From Clavelina lepadiformis (lineage: Eukaryota; Chordata; Ascidiacea; Aplousobranchia; Clavelinidae), in contig NC_135242.1 of assembly GCF_947623445.1 (NCBI RefSeq), positions 15,438,001-15,502,000 of the forward strand: DNA of 64,000 bases, in the 5' to 3' direction. Numbering within the stretch: position 1 is the stretch's first letter; every line of letters starts with the position of its first letter. Below, piece after piece: positions 29,859 through 43,904 of the stretch. Position numbers and translations under genes: made by a program. The notes beneath the pieces were generated by a model, which worked only from the letters and a program-made list of their open reading frames with translations, was not told the DNA's origin and made no database searches.

Positions 29859-32512
29859 ATGCCTTTTCTTGGAAAAGATCATCGTGCTCCTGGCCACCAA
29901 TGGATAAAAGCTGGGTCGTCTAGGTGGGAAAAGAGAGAGCCAAATTTTTCAGTCGTTTTTGAAACTGTCCCAAAGTATGTAAATATAGGCCTATTGTTAA
30001 ACTCAGAAATGTAAGCATATTTGCTTAATCATGATAACGCAAGCTTTTTCGCCTACACTTTGATGAACAAAATGTTGTATCGTTTTAACATTTGTTTAGT
30101 AATATTTAAGGTATAAATATACTTGACATAAACAGTTGTAGTTTTGCTTTAACAAGTTAATATTGGTACTATGTTTCACATGTTACTGCGGCATTACAGT
30201 GTAATGCATGCAAGCTATTGGTAGTTTATTTTTATAAGCATACAAGCACAAGGGTGGTGCCACAGACTATCTTGGAAATAGGCAGAAGATCTATAAAATT
30301 GTTGAATGATCCCTTGTCAACATCCTAATATCTTACTTTGTTAGCACTTTTGCTGTTTTTTTTACTATAAAGTATATTAAAACAGTCAAAGTAATGTACA
30401 TTTTTGAAATAAAGAACAACAGAAGATAATGTTTTAAACCTGTAATATCATTATGAAAATGTGGTAACACAAATATGTAAACATGAAAAATTACTAGCTG
30501 TTTAGCGTTTTAAATCTTTGTTTGTCAGCACATACAAATCTTTCAAGTTGTCAGCGCCAAAGACCTTGAGGTTTTGCACCACCCTTGCATAAGCAGCAAA
30601 TTGGAAATATAAAAATTTTTGTCAAACTTTAGGAGCCATGTAAAAAAGGTTATTGAAAAATTTCTGCGACAAATGCTACAGAAGAAATATCAGAGTTCAT
30701 ACACAAATTTAACATCTGCTCCAGGTGAATTACTGCATTAAAACTATAGCGTAGCTCAGGTAGCTGTTTATTGGTGATTGTTTTGTTTTGAATAAACTTC
30801 ATTTTTTGCATTTGTATTTAGTCTCAAAATCCAGTGTTCGTGAAGAAACAACATGGCTACAAGTTGGTTTAAAAGGCAGTAAAGAAGTGGGTTGTGACTA
30901 AAAATATCACTTTAAAAACGTTGCTAATAATGGCATAAACACATTGTTACTGTAAGTATTTTTTTCTGATTAAAGATACATGGTTACACAACACTTGGAG
31001 AAATGATCCGAAGACTTGACTTAGCTGGAGGTGCAGCTCTACCTTACCGCTTCCCTTACATACTTAACATTGCAGAGTTGATTGTTTATGAGAAGATATC
31101 AAATCTTAGCGGAACTGCTCTAACAAATTTGTTTGTGTTGATTGATGCTTTGTTAATGCAAGGTACAATTAATGCTATCACCTGCATAAATAGTTGGCCT
31201 ACCATTCAGAAATCAGAGTAATGAAAGGAAGAAAATGTTTAGAATTAAATAATACACAATGGTTATTTCACAGTTTTGGAAACAAAAAGAGGAATTCGAC
31301 AACTGAACAGAATTTTAAATAAGCTAATGGCTTTCATGCAACGTCGGATGTCTCAAAAGAGTTTTTTCAGCTCGAGATTGTCAAGAATTCGTAACATTGA
31401 TCAAATACGAGACTGGCAGATGCAACTAAAACTTATTCACATACCACAAGTATGAACTAAGTGATTTTCTTTGTTGTTGGTCTTATTACATATTGTAACG
31501 TTTACTTTGTTATTTATTAAGTTAAATATCAAACATATCAAGATTTGTACTACAGTATAGGATTAAACAGTTAAAACTTTTATTTTGAACTTGCAGAGGA
31601 TTGATCAACAAGCGACTCTTTGTGATCTTCCTGTAGAAGTGCAAAGAAAAATTGTCCACTGCTTTACAGACTACAGGGACATCAATAGTGTGTCTCTGGT
31701 CAATAAAACGCTCCATAAAATTTGTAATGAAGCTTCCACCTGGATTGTGTTGACATACAAAAACTATTCAAATGTATGTTCTGTTTGTTTGACAATATAT
31801 TTCTGATACCTATACTTAGTTGATCAGAATCATTTAGTTTAAATTGATTTCTTATTTTGTTAAGCACTAAAACAGAAAAATTCATTTGTCAGTTTTTTGT
31901 TTAAAATGGATTGACTACAGATGTTCCAAAAATTATAAATGCAGGATTTACTTATCATATCACATATTTATAACTTATTCCTAATTAGTTTTGGTAATTT
32001 TAAAGATGTTGTCTATTTCAGGAGAATATTGAGAATGCAAAAAAAGCTTTACATAGAAAAACCACAAGAAAATTAAAGGAAAGTGGGAAAAATATGGAAA
32101 TATGCAATACTGAAAATTTCATCTCTACAGAGGAGTGGAAAAGTATCCATGCTGTGTGTCGCAGGTTAGATAATAAGATGTATAACTATTTTTTTAATAT
32201 GCTCTTTCACACAACAACATATTTTTTCAATATCAGATTGTTTGAAAAAAAGGAAGATTTGTACGAAGATCCACTATTGTATTGTCGCCGCTGCAGTGTT
32301 TTGTTCTGGGAGGTAAGTTACTTTTGTTGCAATGTCATACGATATTATTATATGCACAATTAATGTATGTACTTTTACTTCTGTTGTTATAAATGTATAA
32401 TAATCGTTACTGGCAGAACTCTGGACATCCATGCATAGATGATGGTCAACATAAAAAACCAGAGCATGACAAGCTTTCACCGAGAAAAGTTGTTTCATTT
32501 TTTGAATACTAG
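29859..32512 (+). CDS. FBXO32: F-box protein of the FBXO25/FBXO32 (atrogin-1) family
   Basis: Substrate-recognition subunit of an SCF (SKP1-CUL1-F-box) ubiquitin ligase. Nine exons: 29859-29974, 30633-30724, 30822-30886, 30976-31162, 31274-31449, 31597-31773, 32022-32164, 32237-32312, 32417-32512 (stop TAG). They sum to 376 codons with all phases joined (375 residues; human FBXO32 is 355, FBXO25 367). The N-terminus MPFLGKDHRAPGHQWIKA matches the family start. Exon 4 has HGYTTLGEMIRRLDL, exon 5 the helical LETKRGIRQLNRILNK with DWQMQLKLI, exon 6 the F-box (LCDLPVEVQRKIVHCF, roughly residues 219-263), and exons 8-9 the C-terminal cysteine motif YCRRC-x5-W with HPC and the end LSPRKVVSFFEY. It resembles both human paralogues, so it is probably their unduplicated ancestor-type gene; the symbol stands for FBXO25/32. 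Exon 1 ends before a GTATGT donor. Confidence 0.92.
30249..30587. mobile_element. MITE in intron 1 of the F-box gene
   Basis: Inverted ends CAAGGGTGGTGC and GCACCACCCTTG, 12 bases perfect, 339 bases apart. Flanks TACAAGCA and CATAAGCA agree at six of eight positions, suggesting an 8-bp duplication. Non-coding. Confidence 0.65.
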
Positions 32513-35500
32513 AGCTTTTGTCGCTTCTATTGTTTTCGATGTGTTCAATAAGTTGTAACTCATTGGACAAACTTTTTGAAACTTGTTTTAAGATTTTGTA
32601 TAACTCAAATATGTTTTTGTTTGGCCAAACAGTCTACCTGAATGTTAAGAACAGTTTGTGTGTGAAAAGTGAGACCGCTTCTTTTTCTTCAAATTACACT
32701 TTTCCCACTTACAATTCCCTGACTAACTCTGAAGTCCCAACCATAAGCACTGCATAAATTCAAAATTCAAACTAAGCACGATGCTTAGTTTTTGGGATAG
32801 TGTTATTTATGAAAATCGGTTTTAAGGGAAGCTGTGAAACGTTTCTTGACCTACTAGCTTTGTTAGCTTTATGGTAGTTTCAATGTTTGAAAATAGAAGC
32901 GATGTTACGTTATACATGTCAGAAATGATTAAAATTAAGTGTGGTAAGTGTACAGCTTTTATTGCATGCTGCTGTTTTTCATTATTACTACTTGCATTTG
33001 TATTTTATTTTATTCTCGTATGAATTTCTCTTATTGCACTGTCCATAATTTATACTATACTTTTATTTTTAAGTGCAGTTTTGCAAAAGTTTGTGATTTA
33101 TAAGATTTTAAAACTTTTTCTTGTTCATTTCTATTGCTTTGTGCCAGTATTAGCAGAACACTATAATAAACATGTAGAATATTGTACAGTACCTTCAATC
33201 AAACAACACCCATAAACTGGACTAGAAGCACAGAGTAGTATTTAAACCACTCATTCTACTATACATATACCTGTGCTGAACATATGATAACAGGGTTTCA
33301 TTTTCCCATTTGAAGTTAAGTCTTAATAGTAATAAGTCGCAATATTAATTAATACTTATTTCTGCATTTACTGTGCTTGGGAGTGCTGATACACAAAACT
33401 TGAATTTGATGCCGCTTAACTTTTTGTTTTTGTACCACATCTTGAAGTAAGTAGAATGACATGGTGCTAACGTTCTGTTTTGTACAATTTACTGTTCCTC
33501 TAATGCTATCCCACTATGTTGCCTTTATCCACTGTGTAAAACTGTAAAACTATTACACATACTGCTACGTACCTGTAAGAAGCTTTTTGAAATAAAGAAG
33601 GTCACAATGTAAGTACAATATTGTGATTTTTCACAGAACAAGATTCCAGACTGTATGATACATGTTTGAGCAAATGTATTTGCAATAAATGTAAGAAATG
33701 TCGTGATTAATGCATAATCCACCATGCAATGATATAATTAATTATTAAAAACCATAACAAAAACTGAATACTTTATTCTAGATATGCACAAACTTTATAT
33801 TGCATTTAAATTGGTTGGAGAAACATGATAAACTTAAACTAACCAAGTTGCAACTCAGACCTGTTAACAACTTTGAAAAGGAAATCATATGAATTTGGGC
33901 AAATATTACAAAATGAAACACCTGAAAGCAATGTATTTTAAGAGCACTTTTCGCTATCTTGGCAGATCTTACTTGGCTGTTCGTGTAATATGGTAAGTAC
34001 AAAAATGTTCTTCACATACTTAAAAGACCGAATACATATAATCACAGTACTAAATGTCACTTACACAGCAACACATGCATGTTTGCTTGGAACTCTGCAC
34101 AATTGATCTGCCATTTTATGTCAAAAAATATCATTTTTACCCGTCTTTTTTACTCAGTTTACAAAAGAATTGCTTTAATACTTTCCAATTATATAGGTTA
34201 TGCATTTTAAAGCTATCCAGTTACAGCTTATGTATTCTGGGAAAGAGGCTTAGAGTATCAACAAGCGCAGGAAAATAACACAGCGAAATTTAGTGCAAGG
34301 CCCAGGTGTCTACACGCAGTAGCAAGTCTTTAAATTGCAGTTTTATATCATCAAAGGCAAGTTAAAGGCATAACAATAATTTTTAAAACAAACTTAGTAA
34401 GCATTAAAATAACGAGTTTCATACATTTAACTTTAAAAGTGTTAGATCCAAAGTTATCTTTGCTTGCTCACATAAAATTTGATTATGATGCATTTAATTT
34501 CTGAGATAAGGAACTGTTTTTACCAACAAACGGCTATAATAAAAACTGCAGTTTAATGGCATTACAATAACACCATTTTAGAAGTTAAACTATTCATAAC
34601 AGCTGTCATGAAATAACAATGGCATATAACTTGCAGAACAGAAAAAAATGATCGAACAGATGATCACCTCCAATCAAGTAACTGAACCAACCAAGCAATC
34701 GCAAATTTACAATTATCTCAACCTGGTCGAAGCGGAATGATGACAGGAATGTGAAAAAATTGATATGATCACACTTGGAAACATTGCACTGTACAGTATC
34801 ATCCCATTTTACAAACCCAGCCATTGCAATGACACTTTGCAGTGGTGCTTTTTCAAAGGTAGTCATAGATACAATAAACCTTGAAACAATGGTTGGGAAA
34901 TTTTACGGTTTATGTTTGACAGTGTGCAAAGGATAAAAACTCCGAGAATTAAAGTGTAACATTGTATTACAAAGAAACGTATAGCTAATAACTTTGGTTA
35001 TTGTGTAAACCAAATGCAATTTCATGTACAAAACAGTATAGATTTATGAATATATAAATTTATACACTACTGCAAAGGTGGACTGGATTTCAAAAACTCA
35101 CATTTCCCACACAGTAATGTAATTTGTAATTTCAGAAACTAGTAATCTGGCCATTTTCAGTTAAGTAAACAAGTTATTTTAAGTTAATTCCAGAAAAGTA
35201 AATCTTGGCTAAAATAGTTATTATTAATTTTCTTCTCATGCAAAAGTTGAAATAATGTTAACAGTGCACTTGCAGATTTTTTTGAAAAACAAACAGCAAT
35301 GAAATAACAAATGTATAAAATATTTCCCAATTAGAAATGGTGGAAAACGTGAGGGACAAATGGATTCCTACACAATTGAAGAAACAAACACAATAAGTAA
35401 AATTCCTTGTGTGGTGATGCAGACGGCATAATACGTATCGACATAATTTTGGATTTCAGCAGAAAAACAAACATATCTACCGTACATAACACCTTGCAAA

Positions 35501-35584
35501 TAAGACTGAATTTTTACATTCTTTCAATCATATGCATGATACCTCAGCAACTAGTCATGTAGTAAATGTTCAGTAAAAACTTGA
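32513..35584. other. Convergent intergenic region, 3' UTRs of FBXO25/32 and CYRI
   Basis: The two genes point into this region from either side. A possible polyadenylation signal AATAAA for the plus-strand gene is at 33165-33170; other AATAAA-like words follow near 33590 and 33680. AT-rich, long, no supported exons, no clear MITE ends. Confidence 0.4.
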
Positions 35585-38500
35585 TTATGGCTCCAGCATT
35601 TTGTGGTATGATTTTGGTGTAGCTTCATCGTTTAAATGCTTTGTTGTATATTTAAGGGCATTTAATAAACTTTTCACTTTAACTTTGCCATTTTGCTCCT
35701 TTAAAACTTTTATGGAACCTTTTATCTGCATTAAGAAAAGCACTGTTATTGATATTTTGCTTTGAACAAGTAAAGGTGCTCAATGCTCAGGCAACACAAA
35801 CTCTATAGGATGATTAATATAGAAAAAACACAATGGGTTTTGTGATTATAAAGATGTACAGAATAATTAACTATTCTATAACGCGCTATTAAATATTTCA
35901 TGTCCAAAATTCCAAATCCTATTCTATTGTACAGTAGAATATCCTTAACCGAAACCTGTGAAACATGGTAAACATAGGTAAATTAGTTAGAAGTTAGAAC
36001 GCACATCTATCTTGACAGTTTAAGTTTTAATTACAAATTTCATGAAAATCATTGAATCATCACCAATAGTCAATGATGACCAGAGTTGGGCAGCCACCCT
36101 ATTAAAAAGAGTGTTGCTCCGGTTTGTGTTCCTCACTAAAAAAGAGTGCGCTCTTTTAGCTCTTTCAAAAACCAATTGGAATCATATGTTGTAACACAGA
36201 AGTTATTTTATTTTGATCTGTATGTGGTTTTCACCATTGCTTATGAAATTCATGAGATTTCAAATCATCAGAACTGGTCAGCTGGGTGTAATTTAAATAC
36301 ATAGCTGTGAAACATGCAAATATGCTTATTGTTTACTCACCAGCGGATGTTTTTACGTAAGCACTTACGTAATGTAAACAACTCTTCTGTAAATCTTTTT
36401 CTACCAAGCTCGGTCAAAATAAAGTTGGAAGTTTTAAAACTAATGTTTATTACAAAGTTGGTCACACAGTGGCAAGACATGCTGTTTGTGGGCAAGATCG
36501 GTTACTCAAAAAACGTGAATTTAATTGCTTCAAATAAAATAGAAGAAAATTGGGCAAAAAGATTTTAGCTTAAACATTGATTTGGGTTATGTTTGTTATG
36601 CTTGTTTGAAACGTGTAGTGGTATGTATGTTAGCCTAAGATACTGACACAGATTCTTATGCAAAATATGTCTTTGTAATGATAACAGAAACTTAACTGCA
36701 CTGCAGCCTTTTTATTTAACCAAAATCTGAAGTGAGAAATGCTGTTAGTTCATAAACGAAGTGACTTTCATGGCACAGCAGACAGAATGCGTCAAAATTA
36801 TGTAAACTTTTCACATTATAATTATGTGAATAAAATTCTTAAGTGTGCTCAGCTAAGCCAAGCCATTATAGGGATAGATTTATTCAGTCATAAATATAAC
36901 AGTAACTAGCTTGAAGCAGTTTAATCGTGGTGTAGTAAATTGTTTGTTAAACTTAGCAGTTTGCCACTAGGTCTTATCCTAAGTATCATCCCAATTATTT
37001 CAAGATTATTAGTTTTCTGTAAAATTGATTGGCAAATTATGTTAGCACCATCATCACCATTTCAATGAAATCACTCTCTGAGCAGTCGTAAAATAAAAAA
37101 CTTCTTTTTCTATTGATCAATGCATGAGTTAACAGCGTTTTTTTTTACCAAGACAAACAAGGGAACAGTGAATAACACAAAAAGAAGCATGCTCTTATTA
37201 TAGTTTCTAATTTTAAAAGAGTGTCACTCCTGTAACCGCTCTGAAAAAGGAAACATGCTCAAAACAGAGCTTGCTCGAAAATTTGTGTTCATATGAAAAT
37301 AAAGACACAATTAAATAACATCGGTATAGCGTTTGATTAACTGGTTCCTAAGATTCAGAAAAAATTAATTTTTTGGCATTCGGTTCTCATGTAATGTCCA
37401 TCTCTTTGTGTGGCAAAGACCAGTTATAAAATACTATTGCTGTGTATTGCTACAACTCACATTGAAATAGTGAATAATATAATCTAAATCACCCTGAACC
37501 CTATAAACAACTTACATCAATTTTCGAGCCTTTTGCAAATGCTCCATCCTTGTGAACATGATCGTATAAAATTATCACTCCGACCATCACTCTTACACAA
37601 AAGGACACTGTGTCTGCACCCATTTGAAAACGAGTATCGTCACTAAAGAATAGAACATTTTTTAGATTCCGCATATACATCAAATATTAAACCCACATGA
37701 AGGTATGTAATACATTATATACCATACTTTCTGTGGGTTAAAAGCAAGCCTTAAATCCAAAAAAACTTCTGAACAAAATTGTGCATTAATAAACAAAATG
37801 TTTGAAACAAAACTTCACTCACGGGTTCTCAAGCATAACTTTACATATATTTGCCATGGTGCTTAGTACTTCCACAGTCCTTTCTGTTCCAGCGTCATCA
37901 TTCTAAAACATTTTTTATATGTAATTACAGTTTCTGTTTTATGTTAATTGAAAGAGAACAACTCTGATGAAATACAGTTATTGTGCTGCACTTCATAGTG
38001 GAAAGTCATCGCCAGTTACATCATTTATCATTATTTACATAGTTACATTACAAATCATCACTATCGCCAAAACCACTCAACAGCAGAATGTGTAAATGAG
38101 TAGAAAAATGTGGATAACTTATTAATTGACTCAAATATACCTCTTGCACAAATCGTGTTGATGCATCGCTCAGTGTTTTGAGCATAGGTGTCGCTTCAGC
38201 ATAAAACAAAGACATTTCATTTGCCATCTCGGTGGATATGCATCGTCCTTCTTCATAGTCAATGCTCGATGAGGCAGAATTCATTCCTCTCCTGGACATC
38301 GTTCGTCTGAAGTAGGAAAAATCATTTTGTATTGCTGGGTTGTTCATCTGCAAAAAAAGAAGCAAAATGTGCATTAAAAAATAATAATAAATAAAAATTT
38401 TGCATGCTGTGTCATCGTATTTACAACTCTACTAACTTTCAGGTCATCAAATTTAAGGGTGAAATGTAAAATTTCAGCAAACTGTTTGGCAAGAGCTTGC

Positions 38501-41500
38501 TTAGTTTCTAAATGTTGCAGTGGTGACAGTGGTTGGCATGTCAATGCTCGCAGTAAGTCCTGGATGCATTTTTCTGCAGACAAAATAACACCAATCAACA
38601 TCATCAACAACAATAGTAATGCTATAACGATTTAGCAATATACAGGCAGGCCTCATTCATCCAAGCCACATTGCTTTGTTGAAAAATGGTGGTTTAGTGT
38701 TCGGCATTAGGACAATTGAAACTGGAAAAATATTACAATAAATTCCTGTCTCTCTCTCTTTCTCATAAAATGAGCTGCATAAAGTAAAACCATCAAAATT
38801 AAACACTTAAATGAAAACAAATAAAATTCTGAGTTACAAAAACAAGACTTACTAGAGACCTACCAGTACCCTTTTGTTTTCATTAACCATTACCAAAGAA
38901 AAAAATTAGACATGTCTAGATGTCTAGAGTGTGTTGTTTCACTACAACAACGAACATTTTAATTGCGCTAATTATTGAGAGCAGCAACACACACAGTTTG
39001 TGTCATTATTACGCAAGTTGTCACTGCAATGTTAAAAAATGACAAAGTAACACAAATTGAGTAAAAATGCTCAAATCTAAATAATACATACAACTATGTG
39101 GACTTCTTTATTCCTTGCATTTTATTTTCTACAAATAAGATTTTCTTACACAAGTTCTCTTGCGTTATCTGATTTCCCGATTTCGCTAAACACATTTAAT
39201 CAAAGGTTATGGTGCAATACAGATATAGTCATGCTCTTAAATGAATCTGTGGGCACTGAAGCAGTTTGTGAGTTGTGATGTAACAATCGCTTTTCGGATA
39301 ACGTATCCAGGCATCACTAACGAACGCATTCCATTTTTTGCAAAATTATCAATTGCCAATGAGCTCCATACTCAACGAGATACGTTACCCCTGGTAACTA
39401 ACAACATTTGTAGATTTGCATGTGGTCTATTACCCAAGACACTATGGATGGGGAAATGAGATCAAGCGAGCAGCCGCAAAACAAACTTGGAAAAATTCCC
39501 GTTTCTTGGGGAAAACATTTTCAAAACTTCAGACGAACGGAAGTTTCCCTAAACATTCTCTAGATCCGACCCTGCTTACAAATATTCCGTTTTACAAGTT
39601 ATCGCAAAAGCGATTTCACATTTCAAAGAATATTTTGTTGTGCTAAAACGTTTAAACCATTGTGATTGAACAAACCCACATTCAGTAATCATAAAATTTC
39701 AACAAGTTTCAGTTTGTCACAAGTGCTTTCCTACTGTTATAGGAACGGTTGTCATTACTCACTGTTTACTAATTTTATTTAATGTTTATTTAACACATAA
39801 TATAATATTTTAAACATCACACTGTACTTACATTGTACTGTTTTGGATCGGTTAACCCATTTTCATGCTGTTGCGTTATTCGCCACCAACATCTATAACT
39901 TTATCTTATGCATTCATACATGAGCTAGAACTAGTTATTTCATTTTCAAACTGGGCATCTTCCAAAATTGCTGTTGGTTATCAATTAGGTTAGCAATTTG
40001 TAACTATGGTACACTATTTTAACTGTGGTACACTATTTTAACTGTGGCACACATGCACGGTGGGCTGCAAGTTTGACACCATGGGCCTAAATGATTACAT
40101 AATATGTAATGACATTATCATTTCTCTGTACAGTTTATGCTTTTTCAACTACGAAACATTTTTGCTGGCTATGTAGGTTTGTGACATTAGAATTGTGTTT
40201 GTTGGTGATAGAAATCCACTCTGCAAATATATATTCCTTAGTTTCTTTTCAACAAACACTTTCATGTGAATATTCTTGAATGACTTAAGAGATTAGCCTC
40301 CATATTGGGAGTGAAATCTGGTAATTTTATGCATTATAGCAGAGTTTAGCTGATACTCTACCGGTGATTGTTGACGTAAATGAAAATTGTTAACAAATTG
40401 CCAGATAATATTTTTCCTAAACAATACAAAGCAGAATCACCTTCGGATGTTTTGTAGAACACTAGGGTTCCGCAGAGCCTGGTCTAGTACTAGATTATTT
40501 AGATTAAGGGCAAAAAAGAACAGAATTGAAGACCTACCTGTGTCGAAAATGACAAATTCAATTACTACAATTCAAACAAATGAACATAAATAAGACACAC
40601 GTTGAAGAACTTCATGTATTATAAATAACACTTGTCATGATCTCGATTACTGTTGTTTTTGCTGATCTGACATATCACACATACTCGAGTATAGGTCGAC
40701 CCCCACTTTTTTGCTGAAAATCGAAGATATTTTTATTCTCTCGTGTATAAGTCGACTACGTATTCTCTAGCTTTCCAGTACTTGCATAGCAATTGCATAA
40801 CTGAAAACTTCAGTAGCACTTCTTTAAGACAAGCCTACAAACTCGCGTGGCGCAAGTCATATTTGTCTCGTGCGTGAAAGTGTGATGTGATATTCGTCTG
40901 GTGAAAGCGGCAGGCGTGCGAGTTGTTGTGAAGTTATTTATACGACATGGCCAGTAAGCGTATTAAATTCACGGCAAAGTTTAAGCTAACTGTGGCAGAA
41001 TTTTCCGAAAAAACTAACAATTCTGCTGCTGCTCGGGAGTTTAACACTTCAGAAAAAACAGTAATAACAGCGATAGTGATGTGATGACAGTGATAATAGT
41101 GAAAAAGAGTTGATGGACTTAGAAACTGACGTATTATCGCAATGCATCTTCTGGCTTTATTTCATACTGTTGGTTGCGTTTGCTATTTGATGTTTTTGTG
41201 ATTATATTTTTTTCTTTCATCGGAGAGTTTTCTGTACTTTATATGCGTCAGTCAATGTGCTGTCAGCTGGACTTGGAGGTTTTACTCTAACTTGTCCATT
41301 GTATAGGTCAACTAATGCTTTTTGAGGGGAAAATCAGCTGCAAAAATCTTGACTTATACTCGAGTATACACGGTATATGTTCTTAAATTGCCACGTTGAG
41401 ATTGGACAGCAAGGTTTTCGAATTAAAGAGGTGAAAAGCATAAAAAGAAATCCGTCACCAATAGTTTAATATCGAATAGCGGTGATTCCATTTTTTAGGG

Positions 41501-42627
41501 TTCTGATAAACGAGGTCTGACTGTACAAATTGCATTACTTAGACCAAAGAATTTTTACTTAACATAAGCAAAAAAAAAATCAAAAGAAAGCAAATCCTAA
41601 CAATAAAAATGCGACTTACAAAATATTTATGATCGATACTTTACAACTAACAGCACATGATGAAAAATGCGCCAAGTTCTGTGAAAATAAAGGCACATAG
41701 TGGCACATTAGTATATTATTACTTACGTAAGTGCTTTGAAAACTCATAAAACTCTTTCAACTGCTTGACTAGAGGAATGATAGCATGCCATGTATCTGCT
41801 TGTTTTTCTTCGTTGGAAGGATTTGATATAGCCTAAGAAAAGTTTGTACATTGAAAAAACTACATAGTTTGTAATTAGAGTGTTCACATTTAATACTAAA
41901 CTGTTTGATAAGGAATGAAGCTTTGTCATGTTATGATAAAATGAAGGCAATACTCACAATCCTAATTTCTTCCCCAGCCCCTTTATATGATTTAAGTTCT
42001 GTAATGATGCCAGGTGCAAATGACAAAACATGAGCTACTCTATCATAAACCTCTTTCTCTTCTGAAGATGGGCGTGCATCTAATAACAACAAAAATCAGA
42101 AAGCAAGCAGAGGAAGTGACAAAAAACTTTCCATATTGTCAAATATAACCCACATGCACAGTTATTCATACAACAAGCATCACATTGTGTATATTGCAAT
42201 TTGCAATCTGCTATTCAGCATGGTAAGGGTGAATGCTTTTTTAGTATTTCCTGCAATGAAGACCGATAAGCTTCAACAATGACACAAATATCGTTAAGCA
42301 ATGTGTTGACTTCCTGGTGTAATTCAAAGAGCCTGATGTGCTAGGGAGATGGCTATTAGGGTTTCAGGAAGTCAAACATGTCCAGAGTAGTAACATTGGT
42401 AATGGTATTTGATAAGATACCATTTGGGTAAGATAAGGCAACGCAACCCCAACATGTTCCTTATATTTAAACGTCACGGTCCTCTTAATTAAAATACTTT
42501 CAATTAATGCAGTATATCTATGCAACAATATATTAATATAAGCCACAAAATACCTACTTTCAAAATCCAAAAAAATGTCATCAAGTGCTTCCTCTTTGCA
42601 TTGCAGTACTTTTAGAAGATTCCCCAT
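35585..42627 (-). CDS. CYRI: CYRI (FAM49), Rac1-binding regulator of the WAVE complex
   Basis: CYRI proteins bind active Rac1 at the plasma membrane and restrain the WAVE/SCAR actin regulator. Eight coding exons read leftwards: 42627-42558, 42082-41958, 41832-41727, 38573-38437, 38347-38141, 37902-37823, 37642-37516, 35725-35585 (TAA at 35587-35585). They total 331 codons (330 residues; human CYRI-B 324), with every junction in phase. The start [10 protein letters not shown] has Gly2 for N-myristoylation. Family landmarks are [36 protein letters not shown] (the Arg pair equivalent to human R160/R161 needed for Rac1 binding), [37 protein letters not shown] and [14 protein letters not shown]. 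Vertebrates have two paralogues (A and B); one gene is seen here. The 3.1-kb intron 38574-41726 carries a pogo-like element. A 5' UTR exon upstream of 42627 is likely but not identified. Confidence 0.95.
40002..40052. repeat. Short 19-bp tandem repeat in a CYRI intron
   Basis: AACTATGGTACACTATTTT is followed directly by AACTGTGGTACACTATTTT and then AACTGTGGCACAC, about 2.7 copies of a 19-base unit. Just right of it is a decayed hAT-like right end (GCAAGTTTGACACC). Confidence 0.8.
40681..41368 (+). mobile_element. Pogo-like DNA transposon remnant with a DNA-binding domain fragment
   Basis: Inverted ends around ATACTCGAGTATAGGTCGAC (left) and GACTTATACTCGAGTATA (right), with a second inner copy CGTGTATAAGTCGAC near the left end. 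Inside, from an ATG at 40947, 45 codons encode a helix-turn-helix segment beginning [19 protein letters not shown] and continuing [13 protein letters not shown] before a stop. This is the pattern of the Brinker/CENP-B-type DNA-binding domain at the N-terminus of pogo-family transposases. The catalytic domain is absent, so the copy is dead. It sits in a CYRI intron. Confidence 0.75.
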
Positions 42628-43900
42628 TATACGAAAAACTTATTTCTAGACTACTACTTGATCAGGTAGTACACTTTTAGTCACAAAATACCTATTTCAT
42701 AATTACCTACAAGCATGCAATGTATCAATCTTCAATACTAAAAAATCTCACAAAAGGATGACTATAGGATATACTAAATCAACAACGATAGAAATACTTA
42801 CTAAAGTGTTTCACTATAGGTTTTGCACAATACATAGATGCTTTCAATGATTCTAAGAAACATATTTAGCAATTCCACTACCACTACATGTCATGATGGT
42901 TTAAGCCCAAGAAAAACATTTGTTAGCAATTTTAATCAGAAGCAGGGTAACCAATCTTTGACCATTAAAGTAAAATTAGAAATAATTTATCATTGTCTGC
43001 ATTTATAATTTTGTTGTTTTTCGAACCTTTTTGGTGATATTTATGAAAACCAAATTCCATGAGAATCAAAAATGTTCAAATTAGCTGTAAGTTTAATTTG
43101 ATTACATATACAAATTCAAGTAAATAAGTCAGTAAACTTTGATCTTAATGTGACCTAAGGCACAAATTGGATCTGATTTGTAATTTGGTTGGCCCAGTCA
43201 TATGGTTTGGAAAACATATACAATTAACAGTCTTCAAACATGATTTTCAATACAATGAAAAAAAATAAAATAAATGCTATATATATTTAAAACTATATGG
43301 AAATCAGTCTCATTGCAAATGTGAATAAAAGCCACTACTACGGAACTTAGACTAGAAACAAAAATATAATACAAAGTTTTTATATCAAACCAGTATTACT
43401 TGGAAGTCATTGTACTACTAAGCCTTACTGTACAACCAGGACAAGCAGTCTAAAGTGTTAAATAAGCTTCATGTTACTCGTGTAATAGTCTAATAACTTC
43501 CTCCTGAATTATTTATATCTTCAAAAAAACTGAATCTTGGTAAAAAATGCAAATTTTGCTGTAGTTCCAACTTGCTATTATAGTGAATATAAAGTATATT
43601 TATATATGTATGAATTTTGGTTTAGGCTAGAGGTGGGCATTATTTTTGAATTCACGGGCAACATTGGGTGTTCAGTTATTTCTGGTGAGCTAGGTCCATA
43701 AGACCCTATGTTTACAATTACATCATAATCATAATTATACATCAAAATTAGTCCATGTCTTTATTTAGTTTCATGTTTGTGTTTCCTGGTCTGAAATTTT
43801 TTTATTGGTAGCTATTAGTGACAAAATAACCTCCTGTAAATCAATTTGAAAATAGCTTTTCTTTTATTTACACTAATTCCCATGAGTTACACAGGATAAG
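42628..43900. other. Upstream of CYRI, with a decayed hAT MITE half
   Basis: AT-rich. From about 43627 the sequence (AGAGGTGGGCATTATTTTTGAA onwards in part) is a diverged copy of the left half of the MITE at 4946. No coding exon supported. Confidence 0.45.
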
Positions 43901-43904
43901 TTTT

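Noticed and set aside
36086..37290. hAT-like word CAGAGTTGGGCAG at 36086 and GAGTGTCACTCC-type repeats near 37220.
   Set aside because: No matching right end or target duplication could be found, so an element boundary cannot be supported.
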